Assembly (NCBI GenBank): GCA_038093975.1
Contig: JBBPTG010000010.1
Span: forward strand, 1-64,000
DNA length: 64,000 nucleotides
Direction of reading: 5' to 3'
Origin: Chalciporus piperatus
Lineage: Eukaryota > Basidiomycota > Agaricomycetes > Boletales > Boletaceae
Part shown: piece after piece, positions 55,231 through 64,000 of the stretch
Position numbering within the stretch: the first letter of the stretch is position 1
How the letters are laid out: each line of letters begins with the position of its first letter
Translations under genes and position numbers: made by a program
The notes under the pieces: generated by a model
Database searches by the model: none
The model's input: only the letters and a program-made list of their open reading frames with translations
What the model was told of the DNA's origin: nothing

Positions 55231-55952
55231 CCTTTTCTTATCATTGTACCATTTACCTTATCTATCTTTTCCTTTGTGTTTTCCTTATTCGGCTGTTGGT
55301 CTGTGCGCACTTCTCAATAGTATATAAGTAGCCCTGTACTTATCACAGACCCCAGTCTAATCCATTTGTTGCTTCACCACAATTAAGTTTTAGTACTCAG
55401 CTTAGTCTTTCACAAGGTCTAGTGTACCTAAGACCCGCTGTGTTGTGAGCAATCATAACACTTGGGACATGATACAGAGAGCCCAGGAGAATTGGCAATA
55501 TTTTGTCCAGCATGTCTTCAACCGGGAATTAATTTACCTGAAGAGTGGAAAGACCTATACGACAGGTTTGCTTGTATTTTCTTTCTGGAGATACTATAAA
55601 GTGAACTAATTGGAATTTTATCAACCATAGTGAGCTTGTTTCTCTGCGCTATGTTGTGGATGGGAACTTTACGGTGCAGCATATGAACATGAAAAACCCC
55701 CAAAACAATATTGCTCTGGCAGATGGTTTAGGATATATGGTGAAGCAAGGTCCCTATAATGTTCACATCGCCAATGCCCCCAATCCGAAAGAGGTAAGTG
55801 ATTGCTATGACATCATGAGAATCCGCAGTGTTATAACAGATTTGAAATAGAAATCAGAAAGCCATAATCATCGTGCTGTAAACGCAACAAATGCTAGCTG
55901 ATCTAATCTTCGAGCGACAGGAATAGGAGCAACTGCATGCACCAGGCATGGT

Positions 55953-56554
55953 TAGTATTTAAAAGTCCAGTTAAGTTAAGTTTTTGTACCTCTTTTGACA
56001 AAACTGTAACTGTAACTGGTTATCAATTTCGGCAAAATCAGTTTAACTGAACTGAAACTCTACATAACTGTCATATCAGTTATGGTCCAGTTTGTGACCA
56101 GTTTTTTTGTAATCACTGGACAAACATTAGACCTGATTTTTAGCTTTAAAATGACCCCTGAATCATGTGATTTGGTTCAGTCCTTGAGAGGATATGCTCA
56201 TTTTATTATATTATCATGATTATCATATGTTTTGGTGGATATAGCATTGGAATGGAGGTCAAGTTAAGTAAAATACAAGCAAATATGTAATCTCAGTAGT
56301 GCAAATTAACATGTATATTTGAGTAGAGTGTGTCTCAATCAGTAATTTCATCAATTTACTTCAATATTCAGAAAGAAAGTCAAATAAGGTCGGAAAAATG
56401 TGTAAAAAATCAGGAAAAAGAGTGGTAGATGACCATACATAGGTTATTATTTATAACCAGTTAGAATTTTTCACTCGGTTTCAGTTATATTTCGCTCCAG
56501 TTAAGTTAAGTTTTGGTTTTTTTTCCAGTTATATAACTGGACTTTTAAACACTA
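55953..56554. repeat. Fold-back repeat, copy with CAGTTAAGTTAAG theme
   Basis: About 602 bp with inverted ends TAGTATTTAAAAGTCCAGTTA and the complement of TAACTGGACTTTTAAACACTA. The ends carry dense CCAGTTA/TAACTGG words. It interrupts the KDZ transposase relic. Confidence 0.78.
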
Positions 56555-57206
56555 CGTGCAGCGGCCTCGCGGTGACGCCACTCTTGTAGCTGTTGATTAT
56601 GAACAAGACAACAGCAATTAGCGTCCTCATCGGACACCCCCTCACATAGACACTGCCGACCCTCCATATTTCGTGCTCAATGTGTTGCCACAATCTCATC
56701 GGAATTGCAGGGGGAGCAAGATGGACGACCTGTACATTTTGATGAGGGCGCATAATCCGCTGGAACACCAGATAGGAAGGAAGACACGAGCAATTAGCGT
56801 GCAACCACAGCAAGTTAATCAGCGCATCACAATGCTGTCCACTCCTGAAGATCAAACCATGTGCCCGGGCTAACGTGTGAAGGTGTTCACAAGTGAAGAA
56901 CTGATATTGCTCAACCAATTCATTTACATGATTGGTAAACACTGGCAACAATGGGCCAATAGGGAAAATGGATTGCGGGTCCAAATCAACCAAATGTATG
57001 CCAACGAACTGGAAATCACGATGCAACACCTCATACCCGACGTGTGATTGGCTCAAATGATCCACAAAATCACAGAGTTGACGAACATGTGATGGATGAG
57101 ACACTGTCGATAGGTCAGATAACACAAAGACGAAGAACAGCAGAAACCCACTCAGTAAGCGAGGGATGAGAAAAGCAACTTGGTCTCCATGAAATGTCCC
57201 GAACAT
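56555..57206 (-). CDS. ORF of unknown function, truncated by the fold-back repeat
   Basis: About 215 residues, open, starting at MFGTFHGDQVAF with a hydrophobic segment (LLSGFLLFFVFVLSDL). A later part EHLHTLARAHGL...LINLLWLHANCSCLPSYLVFQ shows a helix plus H-x2-C-x-C pattern similar in style to leader domains found in fungal transposon proteins, but I cannot name the family. The C-terminal end runs into the fold-back repeat. Not confidently a gene. Confidence 0.35.
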
Positions 57207-57414
57207 GAAGCAAAAGAAATGGATAGCGGAGCGCTTTTAGAGATCACAGTATAGGGGCGAGATGTCTCAAATGGTGACGAAGACGACAAATAGGAGGGAA
57301 GAGTCTCAGGAGCGTTGATGACAAAGACGGTAAAACGGACCGACATCCCATTGTCGGACGCACAATTTTGAAAGTGAGACCTGGACCACTTTCGGGTCCA
57401 GGAATGTAACTCAG

Positions 57415-57714
57415 AGAGTGTATATACATGATTGAATGAATTCTATGACATGTCAATCAATATTGTCATTGGCTAACTTCAATATTCATCAAAAAACTCA
57501 AATAACATCCATAAAGGTCCAGAAAAATCAGGAAAAATCAGGAAAGATAGGGTATATATAGGGGGTGGCTGTGCATCGGTTGCAACTGGTTGCAACCAGT
57601 CTTTTTTCTGGTTGCAACTGCAGTCTTTTGATCTCAAATGCCAGTTGTGATCAGTTGCAGTCCAGTCCAGTTGCCAGTCTTCGTACCAGTTGTCAACTGG
57701 ACTTCAAAACACTA
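57415..57714. repeat. Fold-back repeat relative, copy with GGTTGCAACTGG theme
   Basis: Right end CTGGACTTCAAAACACTA matches the fold-back terminus; the left part shares a shell (GAGAGTGTA-TACATGAT, TCAATATTGTCATTGRCTAAC, ATCAGGAAAAATCAGG, GGCTGTGCATCGGTTG) with 59396-59752. The interior is built from GGTTGCAACTGGTTGCAACC and variants. It interrupts a Gag-like frame. Confidence 0.7.
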
Positions 57715-58244
57715 GCTTTGATGGTTGCTTCATCAGAAAGACCAGCAGCATCCTTGAGGAATTCGACATCCTCAAGGTAATGAGGTAACAGAGATGAAGT
57801 TTTGCTGTCAAACTTGGGAGTGTTTTGTGTACCCCAAAGAGGCATCTGAAAGGTGTTTTGTGCCATGGGGGCGACTGGATTGTTAGTGCTTGATGCAGGT
57901 GGGATAGGATACACAACAGGGTGTTGTCTGAAGTGCAGAATAACTTTTGAGATGTTTTGGGATTGGTATTGAGAAGGCTGGAAGAGGAAGGACAGAGAGG
58001 CGTCCGAGGAAGAAGAGGAAGATAATCGTGAGTGAGGCCCAGATGATGGTTGATATAGTGTCGGGTTAATCAGCAACAGATTCAGGGGTGATCTGGACAG
58101 CGGAGTAAGAGATGATAAAGATAGATCTGGGAATAGTAATTCCTGATTGGCGTGATGCGGTGGTGTTGATGTTGAGAAGGCACCTGGAATATTGAAGGTT
58201 AAAAGGCTAGGGCTATCAGGTTCCTGGTGCACTGCCGATGTCAA
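57715..58244 (-). pseudogene. Retroelement Gag-like fragment
   Basis: The C-terminal part reads QMPLWGTQNTPKFDSKTSSL, HYLEDVEFLKDAAGL and DEATIKASVL. This FD-x-LxxYLEDVE pattern is that of Gag proteins of another agaricomycete LTR-retrotransposon family. The upstream part is S/P-rich. The frame is cut by the fold-back repeat at 57714, so capsid and downstream pol are missing. Confidence 0.55.
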
Positions 58245-58473
58245 AACATGTGGGCTAATAATAGAAGAGACAGGAACAGATGAACTGTCAAAGGAGGATA
58301 GCGGACTGGCAAACAGTGATGGTGGGCCAGTTCCACATTGATATTGGTTGGACTGATTGATGTGGGAGTCCAGTCCAACCAGAATGAAGAAATCTGATTC
58401 AGACAGATTGAGATTGCGAAATCAGGAGAGAAGATCTTGTAATTCTTGACGCTGGGTGGTAGGCCTTAGCGTC

Positions 58474-58824
58474 CTACTCGTTAAAGCTCCAGATCCCCTC
58501 GTGGTGGGCTCCAGTTGTAAAGATGGAACAGTCCTGGGAAGCAGGACTATAGGTAAAGTTAAGAAGGGTATGATAGTGCGTCCCAAGGGAAAGCGATTGG
58601 GCAAGAGAGTAGGACGATGGAAAGTTGGTCGATGGATCCCAATAGGTATGCAAGGATACTCTTCCTAGATAGTCCTCAGAGTCCTGTGAAGGGCCGAGGG
58701 TAACAAAAAGGATAGGGAACGAAGGATAATGATCGTAAGGTGCGGATAGATCGTAGACTTCATATAAGTCGATAACGGTGACGGATGAGCGGACAGACGG
58801 ACATTTCTTAAGACTTTTAGACAT
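58474..58824 (-). CDS. Short ORF upstream of the Gag-like fragment
   Basis: 116 residues from MSKSLKKCPSVRSS, containing YPSFPILFVTLGP, LHTYWDP, SLAQSLSLGTHYH and SPASQDCSIFTTGAHHEG. The start is supported by a TATA box (TATATAA on the minus strand at 58872-58878) about 50 bp upstream and a short leader. I do not recognise a function; its position suggests the first ORF of the same retroelement as the Gag-like piece. Confidence 0.45.
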   Translation of the reverse strand: MSKSLKKCPSVRSSVTVIDLYEVYDLSAPYDHYPSFPILFVTLGPSQDSEDYLGRVSLHTYWDPSTNFPSSYSLAQSLSLGTHYHTLLNFTYSPASQDCSIFTTGAHHEGIWSFNE

Positions 58825-58871
58825 GAAGGGCAGAGAAGAAAGTGATATTCAAGTGCCTGATTACAGACTTT

Positions 58872-58878
58872 TATATAG
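58872..58878 (-). promoter_or_regulatory. TATA box ahead of the 58824 ORF
   Basis: CCTATATAAAAG on the minus strand, 48 bp before the ATG. Confidence 0.5.
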
Positions 58879-58879
58879 G

Positions 58880-59395
58880 CCGGGCATTCCCGAGACTTGT
58901 TAGGTATACGTATGACGAACAGAATAGTAGTTCGAACATAAGGAAATGTAGTCCAATGAATATGGGATAGTTCGGTGCACAGGTAGTACCGTAGATAGCA
59001 AAAGAATAAATGAACAGGGAAATAGAAATATGCATCAACTAATCCTGGACAACTGGAACTTGAGAACTCGTTGATGCGACTGTGATAGGACTCGGACTGA
59101 CGGTGTATAAAGGGCTATGAACTCAGACTGGAATGTATAATGATCAGGACTGAGTAGGGAAGGAGTACGATAGGAGGTGGCGATGTGGGCAAGGTTGGTA
59201 GAGTCGAGGGATGAAGCCCTGTAGGCGCAGGGAACCGAAGCACTCTACAACGGTTCACACGCCATAGAGATATGACTATTTCAAAACAGCATGTTCTTTT
59301 GTAGTGATACCTCAGACAGTATCAAGTTATGTGTGAAGGCAAGACCCCAATCATAAACTCAATTCTGAACACAGACTAATGAAGTATACATAAAT
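58880..59395. other. Stretch without a recognised gene
   Basis: Nothing recognised; may contain the LTR or promoter of the element whose ORF starts at 58824, but no second LTR copy is visible in the window. Confidence 0.4.
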
Positions 59396-59752
59396 ATGTG
59401 ACTTGGAGAGTGTAAATACATGATAGAATGAATTCTTTGACATGTTGATCAATATTGTCATTGACTAACCTCAATATTTCTTCTAAAAATCAAATAAGGT
59501 CCATAAAGATCAGGAAAAATCAGGAAAAATCAGGGGAAATAGGGTAATACATAGGGGGTAGCTGTGCATCGGTTGTGACCAGTTGCGACCAGTCTTTTTT
59601 GGTCTTTGGATTTCTGCCAAAACCAAAGACCAGGACCAAGACCACCGAAGACTGAATCTATAAAAGACCAAAATGTCTGTCACTGTCAATCTGGTCCAGT
59701 CTGGTCCTTGGTCTTTTGTCGGTCTTAGGATTGGACTTTGAAACACTACAAA
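59396..59752. repeat. Fold-back repeat relative, copy with GGTCTTTGGTC theme
   Basis: Same shell as 57415-57714, ending ATTGGACTTTGAAACACTA. The interior is built from GACCAGGACCAAGACC and GGTCCTTGGTCTTTTG words instead of GGTTGCAACTGG. Confidence 0.7.
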
Positions 59753-59910
59753 TAGCAGGGCTCCATATAGGCTTTAATGGCCTACATAAAGGCCTACTAT
59801 TTGATGCTATAGAGCACTATTTGTATGTCATTTGGCACTATTTGACAAGGGACTTTTCACTTTCTGCCATATGCTTCAAATGACGAATATAGTTTTAAAT
59901 AGTATAAAAT

Positions 59911-60194
59911 AGCCGAATAAGGCAATCACAAAGGAAAAGATAGATAAGGTAAAGGGGACGATGATAAGAAAAGGTACCAGGCACGGATTAGGGTCTAGGC
60001 CATGACATCATTGCTGACTTATCTAAGTCTGGACCTTTGTCACGTGACCTGATTATGTAATAGTTTATGTAATGCTACAGGGACTACCAGAGCGGATAAA
60101 GATGAATCCGACTTGACCCCTAACGTGTAGACAAAGTCCAGTGTTCAAATACCGTTGTAGGCAAAAGTTTGAAAAGTTTTTAAATACTATAACA
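59911..60194 (-). repeat. LTR-A fragment, reverse orientation
   Basis: Matches the first ~284 bp of LTR-A (AGCCGAATAAGG...CTATAACA). The TATA/3' half is missing on the left, where AT-rich low-complexity sequence joins. Confidence 0.9.
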
Positions 60195-60200
60195 GGTTGT

Positions 60201-60735
60201 AGTTGTTGGTAGTGCCAAAGTTGAAACTCCATGTTATGGACAAGCGAGTGAAATCTGGTGATGTTGAAATGGTCCCTGATCCCCAGTTGATCAGAGAGGA
60301 AAATAGATTTGTGTTTGTGAAAGAGATCCAAAGCTTTCTCCATCCACTTCAACCAGTCGTCATTGTGAGTGGAGTATTGAGCAAGGTAGACAAAGTCTAG
60401 GAGGGTGCAGTAGCACATCACCACTTGAGAGGGTACTTTGCCGCCAAGGAGGCCCAGCAGAATGTGGGCCATGTCCTTCTGCTCCTTGCCGGCAATCTAG
60501 GAGAGCTTTGACCAGCCAGACTTGAAATGGTGAACTTGTGACTGGCACATGCTCACCCTCCACCACCCCATCTTGTTTTGACAGTGACAACAACATGTTG
60601 TGCCACACCCACAACCATTTCGAACAGTGATGCAAACCTCAATATTAATGGCAGCACTAGTACTCATCACCTTGTGGCCCTCACCACACCCTTGTTTTGT
60701 CGCTGTTCTGTCTGACATTCTCAATAAATATTCTT
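60201..60735 (-). pseudogene. Fragment of a second Plavaka-like transposase
   Basis: The minus strand reads MAHILLGLLGGKVPSQVV, CTLLDFVYLAQYSTHNDD, ALDLFHKHKSIFL, LGIRDHFNITRFHSLVH and MEFQLWHY. This order (K-M-x-x-[IF]LLG, LLDFIYLAQY, FHxxK.IF, HFN.[PT]+.HSL.HY) corresponds to the central part of Plavaka transposases and precedes the region that reads FPKIHLWKHVV in the element at 15817-30390. The upstream piece VHHFKSGWSKLS extends it. It is truncated on both sides; LTR-A lies at its left end. Confidence 0.7.
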
Positions 60736-61137
60736 CATCATGTTTTGTGTCATACTCTCACTGCCTGAATCCTATCTGTACCTAGTCTAAGTGCTTACAA
60801 TCTTATATTTGACTGTCCTCGTATAGTAAAATCAGTTCCATAAGCCGAAAAGACTCATGAGATGAAGATTAGTATTGTAGTGGCTAATTTAACTAGTCAA
60901 ATAATCTAGCTTGTTGAGCTAAACACCAAAAATAAGTCAAATTAGATAGGATTAGACTTTGCCTAATTTACACTGCCAAATCTTGTAAGGGTTCTACTGA
61001 GGCTTAGCGTGAATTAGGTTCGCGAAGGGGCAAGGCAGGGTTCGGTAAGGAAATTCTGGCATATGTACTGCCATCCATAACAAATAGATACAATTTGCCT
61101 CAGACCGCCGGTAGAGCTGTTGCTGGGTTCTGAGGTC
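60736..61137. other. Stretch without a recognised gene
   Basis: No gene recognised. GAAATTCTGGCATAT at about 61050 recurs at about 62512. Confidence 0.45.
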
Positions 61138-61590
61138 TGTTATGATCTCTCACAACACAGCGGGGACTTTAGGCAACACTAAGCCTATGCGAAGGATATG
61201 CTGAGTACTAAAGCTTAATGACGGTGAAGTCACAAATGGATTAGACTGAGGTCTGTGATAAGTACAGGGCTACTTATATACTACTGAGAAGTGCGCACAG
61301 ACCAACAGCCGAATAAGGAAAACACAAAGGAAAAGATAGATAAGGTAAAGGGGACGATGATAAGAAAAGGTACCAGGCACGGATTAGGGTCTAGGCCATG
61401 ACATCATTGCTGACTCATCTAAGTCTGGACCTTTGTCACGTGACCTGATTATGTAACAGTTTATGTAATGCTACAGGGACTACCGGAGCGGATTAAGATG
61501 AATCCGGCTTGACCCCTAAGTTGTAGACAAAGTCCAGAGTTCGAATACCGTTGTAGGCAAAAGTTTGAAAAGTTTTTAAATACTATAACA
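61138..61590 (-). repeat. Solo LTR-A, reverse orientation
   Basis: 453 bp, TGTTATGA...CTATAACA on the plus strand. Flanks are AGGTC (left) and AGATC (right), a target duplication with one change. Confidence 0.92.
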
Positions 61591-62850
61591 AGATCGGACT
61601 GAGGTTGGGCTGAGCATGGTATCTATGGTAAATCTATCTATGTCAAGCACTAGTGCCAATACCTTGATGACACACAGTCAACATGATGGGTGCCCAATGC
61701 CAGCAATAAGCTCAAAATAATGTTATTATGCTGTAGCTAAGTACACTCGGATCCCATATACCAATGGGAAACAGGAACTCGTCCGTGCCATGCCATTCCA
61801 CTCATGGGCTCTCCTGTGCGCTCTCGCATTCATGTCGCGCCATGGGCCACGTACATCATCGGACCAGGGTCGTTTTGCTGCGTGTTTGGGTCTGGGCTCA
61901 TTTGTGGTGCCCATTGGCCTGTTTCAATGTATACAAGTTAGTAGAGCCTGAGGTGTGGGGTAGATTTGTTCACTTACTACCTTGGCACTATGTTGCGGCG
62001 AGAAAATGAGTGCTGCGAGAGACTCAGAGTTGACATTGACGTTGATGTTGAAGTTGAACAGTTGAACTGTTGACAGCGCACAAGTCACATGACACGCGCA
62101 ACTCAAATTTCGACAAGTCCAAAATTCTTCAAATCATTAGGAAACAAAGGCTACATTTTTTGGATTGCCTTCATCACTTTGCTTGAGAATTCCTCAATTG
62201 ATACATGATAGTTATCATAATGTATCATCATGTTTTATATTACTTCACATCTGACACCTGAAAGAAGAAGGTCACCCATGTGTTTCTCCCAATGTTGGGC
62301 AAGCCTCAGCACTATGTCGTGCAAACATAGTTACTAAACCTTTGTACCACAATGCTCTGTGGTTTATTGGTGGCTTTGGTAACCACAGGTGAACCTCAGG
62401 CGGATAACGGATACTGTACGTACGCATGTTGACGATCGACAGCCGTTCACACAAATGTGCCCCCTGTGCTCTGTAGGGACTTGTTTGCCACTGTGTGGGG
62501 GATCTCTCAGGAAATTCTGGCATATACCCGGTGAATGCCTTGAACATTTGGGCGTGTACTGATGATTGCCCTCAGCTGCACTATTAGAAGGTCACCCTTC
62601 TAATATTCACTTTCTGGGGGGGCATGGCCAGTTTCAAGTGCTTCAAGTGGATTGTAAACCAAGCTGACCAATGTCATCTGGAATCCAATCTTCAAGAATC
62701 TGTCATGAGCCACACACTTCACCTCCAGTGAATGCTATCTGTTTTTGTACACTTTGTCACACTGTTGAATGAATCCCTAGGCCTACCCAAATCAGACAGA
62801 AAACACATGGTATTTATTCCCCTTGGTGGTGAACGCCTCTCCTAGAATAA
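61591..62850. other. Stretch without a recognised gene
   Basis: Only short frames. A block near 62085-62155 resembles 38025-38105. This is the boundary between transposon-dense sequence and the host gene. Confidence 0.45.
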
Positions 62851-62852
62851 CT

Positions 62853-64000
62853 CTAGCTTCTGGATTGTACCTCTCTTCCCTTTCCTCTGATACCCCACAA
62901 ACCCCAGTTTGTCTTGACCATTACTCGTGGATCAAAGTCAGCGACCTCCCATTTCTCGCTTCTAAATGTGTTTTCTCCCGGAGTAATAACCCATTCAAAC
63001 TCGCCAGCAACGTCAGGAACTCGGTCAAGAGAGCGGACATCCCTCTCAACATCTGCTGGAGAAAAACCTGTGACGAAAATAGCACACCTGCTAGCGAGAA
63101 GCGCAGGGATAACAGGACCCCACTCCGTAGGAGAAGCGATTTGCAGACAAGGTTTTCCATCAAGCTCTGAAACGGACAACGGGGACGGGAATCCAAAGCC
63201 TGGGGAGAAAAAGAAGAAAACATCGGTATACGGATCAAGAGTATCTTGGAACTGTGCGTGGACTTCCGCATAATTGGCCTGCATGCCCGTGATTGTGAGC
63301 TGCGGAGAGTAGGGAACAGTGTACGAAGGAACCCCGTAGAGCTCGAGCGAGGAACGGGTTCGTTTCAAAGGAGCTATCGGTTTCGGAGTAGGAGGCTCGT
63401 AGACGTTAGGAAGGTATAACGGCGGTTTCTCTTGCTCTGCAGGATTTTTTGGCGTAGGGGAGACGTGCTCCGGGGATTGAGTAGATGTATCAGCCTTTGA
63501 ACCCGAGTCGTTTCGGGGACGTGGAAGAGACACCTGTGGCCCGATAAAGTAAAGATGAAAATGACAGGACGGGAATAGCAGGCAAAGTTGCTCCCAGACA
63601 TGAGGGGGAAGCGAAGACTCTGCGCGGGCCCCTAGAATGAAAACCCTGATCTGGGGTTTAGAGATGCCAGCCTCTTCAGTGTCCGGAGCACCAGGAGGTA
63701 CGTGAAGTGTCATGCGCAGTGCTGGGGGCGTGGCACTGAACAAATATATCACGGGTTTCTTTTAGTAAGCTTACCTGCCAAAGATCGACTACCTTCAGGT
63801 GTGACACGATGATTGTTCAGGGTCAATCCACTGTTCTGATGGAGGACGGATCCCATTGTCAGGGGATAGGTAAGCAACTTGCTGGCATGCCTCCTCGACT
63901 GTTCTGTATCCATCGAGGGGAAACCACGCGTGTACCAAAATAGATCCCAATTAGCAAACGAAACAGCCTCCTCGTACGCTTGAGGTCCTTGATCAGAGCG
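62853..64000 (-). CDS. MSS51-like mitochondrial splicing suppressor homologue (5' part outside window)
   Basis: Minus-strand host gene. The upstream exon enters from the right edge (64000-63775) with FANWDLFWYTRGF, SRRHASKLLTYPLTMGSVL and RVTPEGSRSLA. A 53-nt GTAAGC...CAG intron (63774-63722) follows, then a terminal exon (63721-62853) beginning ALRMTLHVPPGAPDTEE. It continues with VFILGARAESSLPPHVWEQL, HLYFIGPQV, FFFFSPGFGFPS, EWGPVIPALLASRCAIFVTG and WVITPGENTFRSEKWEVADFD. This is the C-terminal domain pattern of MSS51/zf-MYND mitochondrial proteins (YP+T...L.LHV.GA.E...W..L..L.P...L...F+GP). The acceptor at 63722 is chosen because it keeps the frame; an earlier CAG would not. The MYND finger would lie outside the window. 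Family members act in mitochondrial COX1 expression in yeast; the role here is inferred. Confidence 0.75.

Larger units (their letters stand above)
50301..55460 (+). repeat. Solo LTR-A, itself split by a non-autonomous element
   Basis: LTR-A halves at 50301-50525 and 55231/55236-55460 rejoin to a full-length LTR when 50526-55230 and one CCTTT are removed. The CTTGG duplication (50296-50300 and 55461-55465) marks its own insertion into the KDZ gene. Confidence 0.93.
49331..55955 (+). pseudogene. KDZ-type transposase, N-terminal half, split by nested retroelements
   Basis: Pieces before the insertion (49331-50300): DYLADWIP, a CxC2-like cysteine cluster (CSSC...CGPC...H) with LPFHRVQKWN, then ITLRDLGFVLHLGHNG-CP, LLRAGLFPSTMVRPQTAFTF, and YRELMRVSRMWRDLSNRKRAGLG. 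After removal of the solo LTR and its CTTGG duplication the frame continues without a break into PGELAIFCPACLQPGINLP (55490-55545), VVDGNFTVQHM, NPQNNIALADGLGYMV, and finally HNHRAVN...TGIGATACTRHG (to 55952), where a fold-back repeat cuts it. These are hallmark blocks of Kyakuja-Dileera-Zisupton transposases. At least two in-frame stops precede (near 49690 and 49800), so it is dead. It lies directly downstream of, and on the same strand as, the TET/JBP relic. Confidence 0.88.

Noticed and set aside
62272..62547. 91-residue minus-strand frame
   Set aside because: No recognisable motif or splice context, and within a stretch otherwise empty.

Overview
This window is an almost pure pile-up of nested transposable elements in a eukaryotic, very probably agaricomycete (Basidiomycota) genome. 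Evidence for that host: short spliceosomal introns of about 45-65 nt; chromodomain Ty3/Gypsy polyproteins; and four DNA-transposon types that occur together in mushroom-forming fungi (Tnp2-type CACTA/EnSpm, Plavaka, KDZ with a TET/JBP-like dioxygenase relic, and Tc1/mariner). The only clear host gene is an MSS51-like mitochondrial-splicing-suppressor homologue that runs off the right edge. Species cannot be told from the sequence alone.

Layout. 1-4957: 3' part of Gypsy-A (Gag, intact Pol with chromodomain, 3' LTR-A), inserted into a CACTA Tnp2 transposase gene (4958-7251, minus). 9114-30420: a Copia element with 184-bp LTRs and a CTTAT target duplication. Its pol gene is broken by one solo LTR-B (12120-12571), a second solo LTR-B sits just before its 3' LTR (15053-15645), and a 14.6-kb Plavaka transposon (15817-30390) split its 3' LTR. 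Inside Plavaka lie a 3.5-kb Tc1/mariner element that carries a second gene, a conserved gene of unknown function, a fragment of a Ctf4/Mcl1-type WD40 gene, a decayed polyubiquitin array and the Plavaka transposase. 30421-38630: satellites and hairpin repeats, a RecQ-like helicase fragment, and a second, decayed Copia copy with its own solo LTR-B. 38631-46528: a complete Gypsy-B element (minus strand, GTGGA duplication) with Gag, damaged Pol and three extra ORFs, two of them hydrophobic. 47806-55955: a decayed TET/JBP-like oxygenase next to a KDZ transposase; the KDZ gene is interrupted by a solo LTR-A, itself interrupted by a 4.7-kb non-autonomous Gypsy-B derivative. 55953-61590: fold-back repeats, retroelement and Plavaka fragments, more LTR-A. 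62853-64000: MSS51-like host gene.

How the parts work together. The Gypsy-B LTR reads as a compact promoter: GATA sites, a CACGTG box, five TGACTCA (Gcn4/AP-1-type) sites spaced exactly 10 bp apart, then a TATA box. The predicted first 11 nt of its RNA are perfectly complementary to an 11-nt site two bases inside the element, the layout expected for Tf1-style self-primed reverse transcription. The coding-deficient derivative keeps this site, the LTRs, the polypurine tract and a hydrophobic post-pol ORF, so it could be mobilised in trans. Target-site duplications at almost every junction allow the insertion order to be read directly. All functional statements are from reading motifs by eye; no database search was run.
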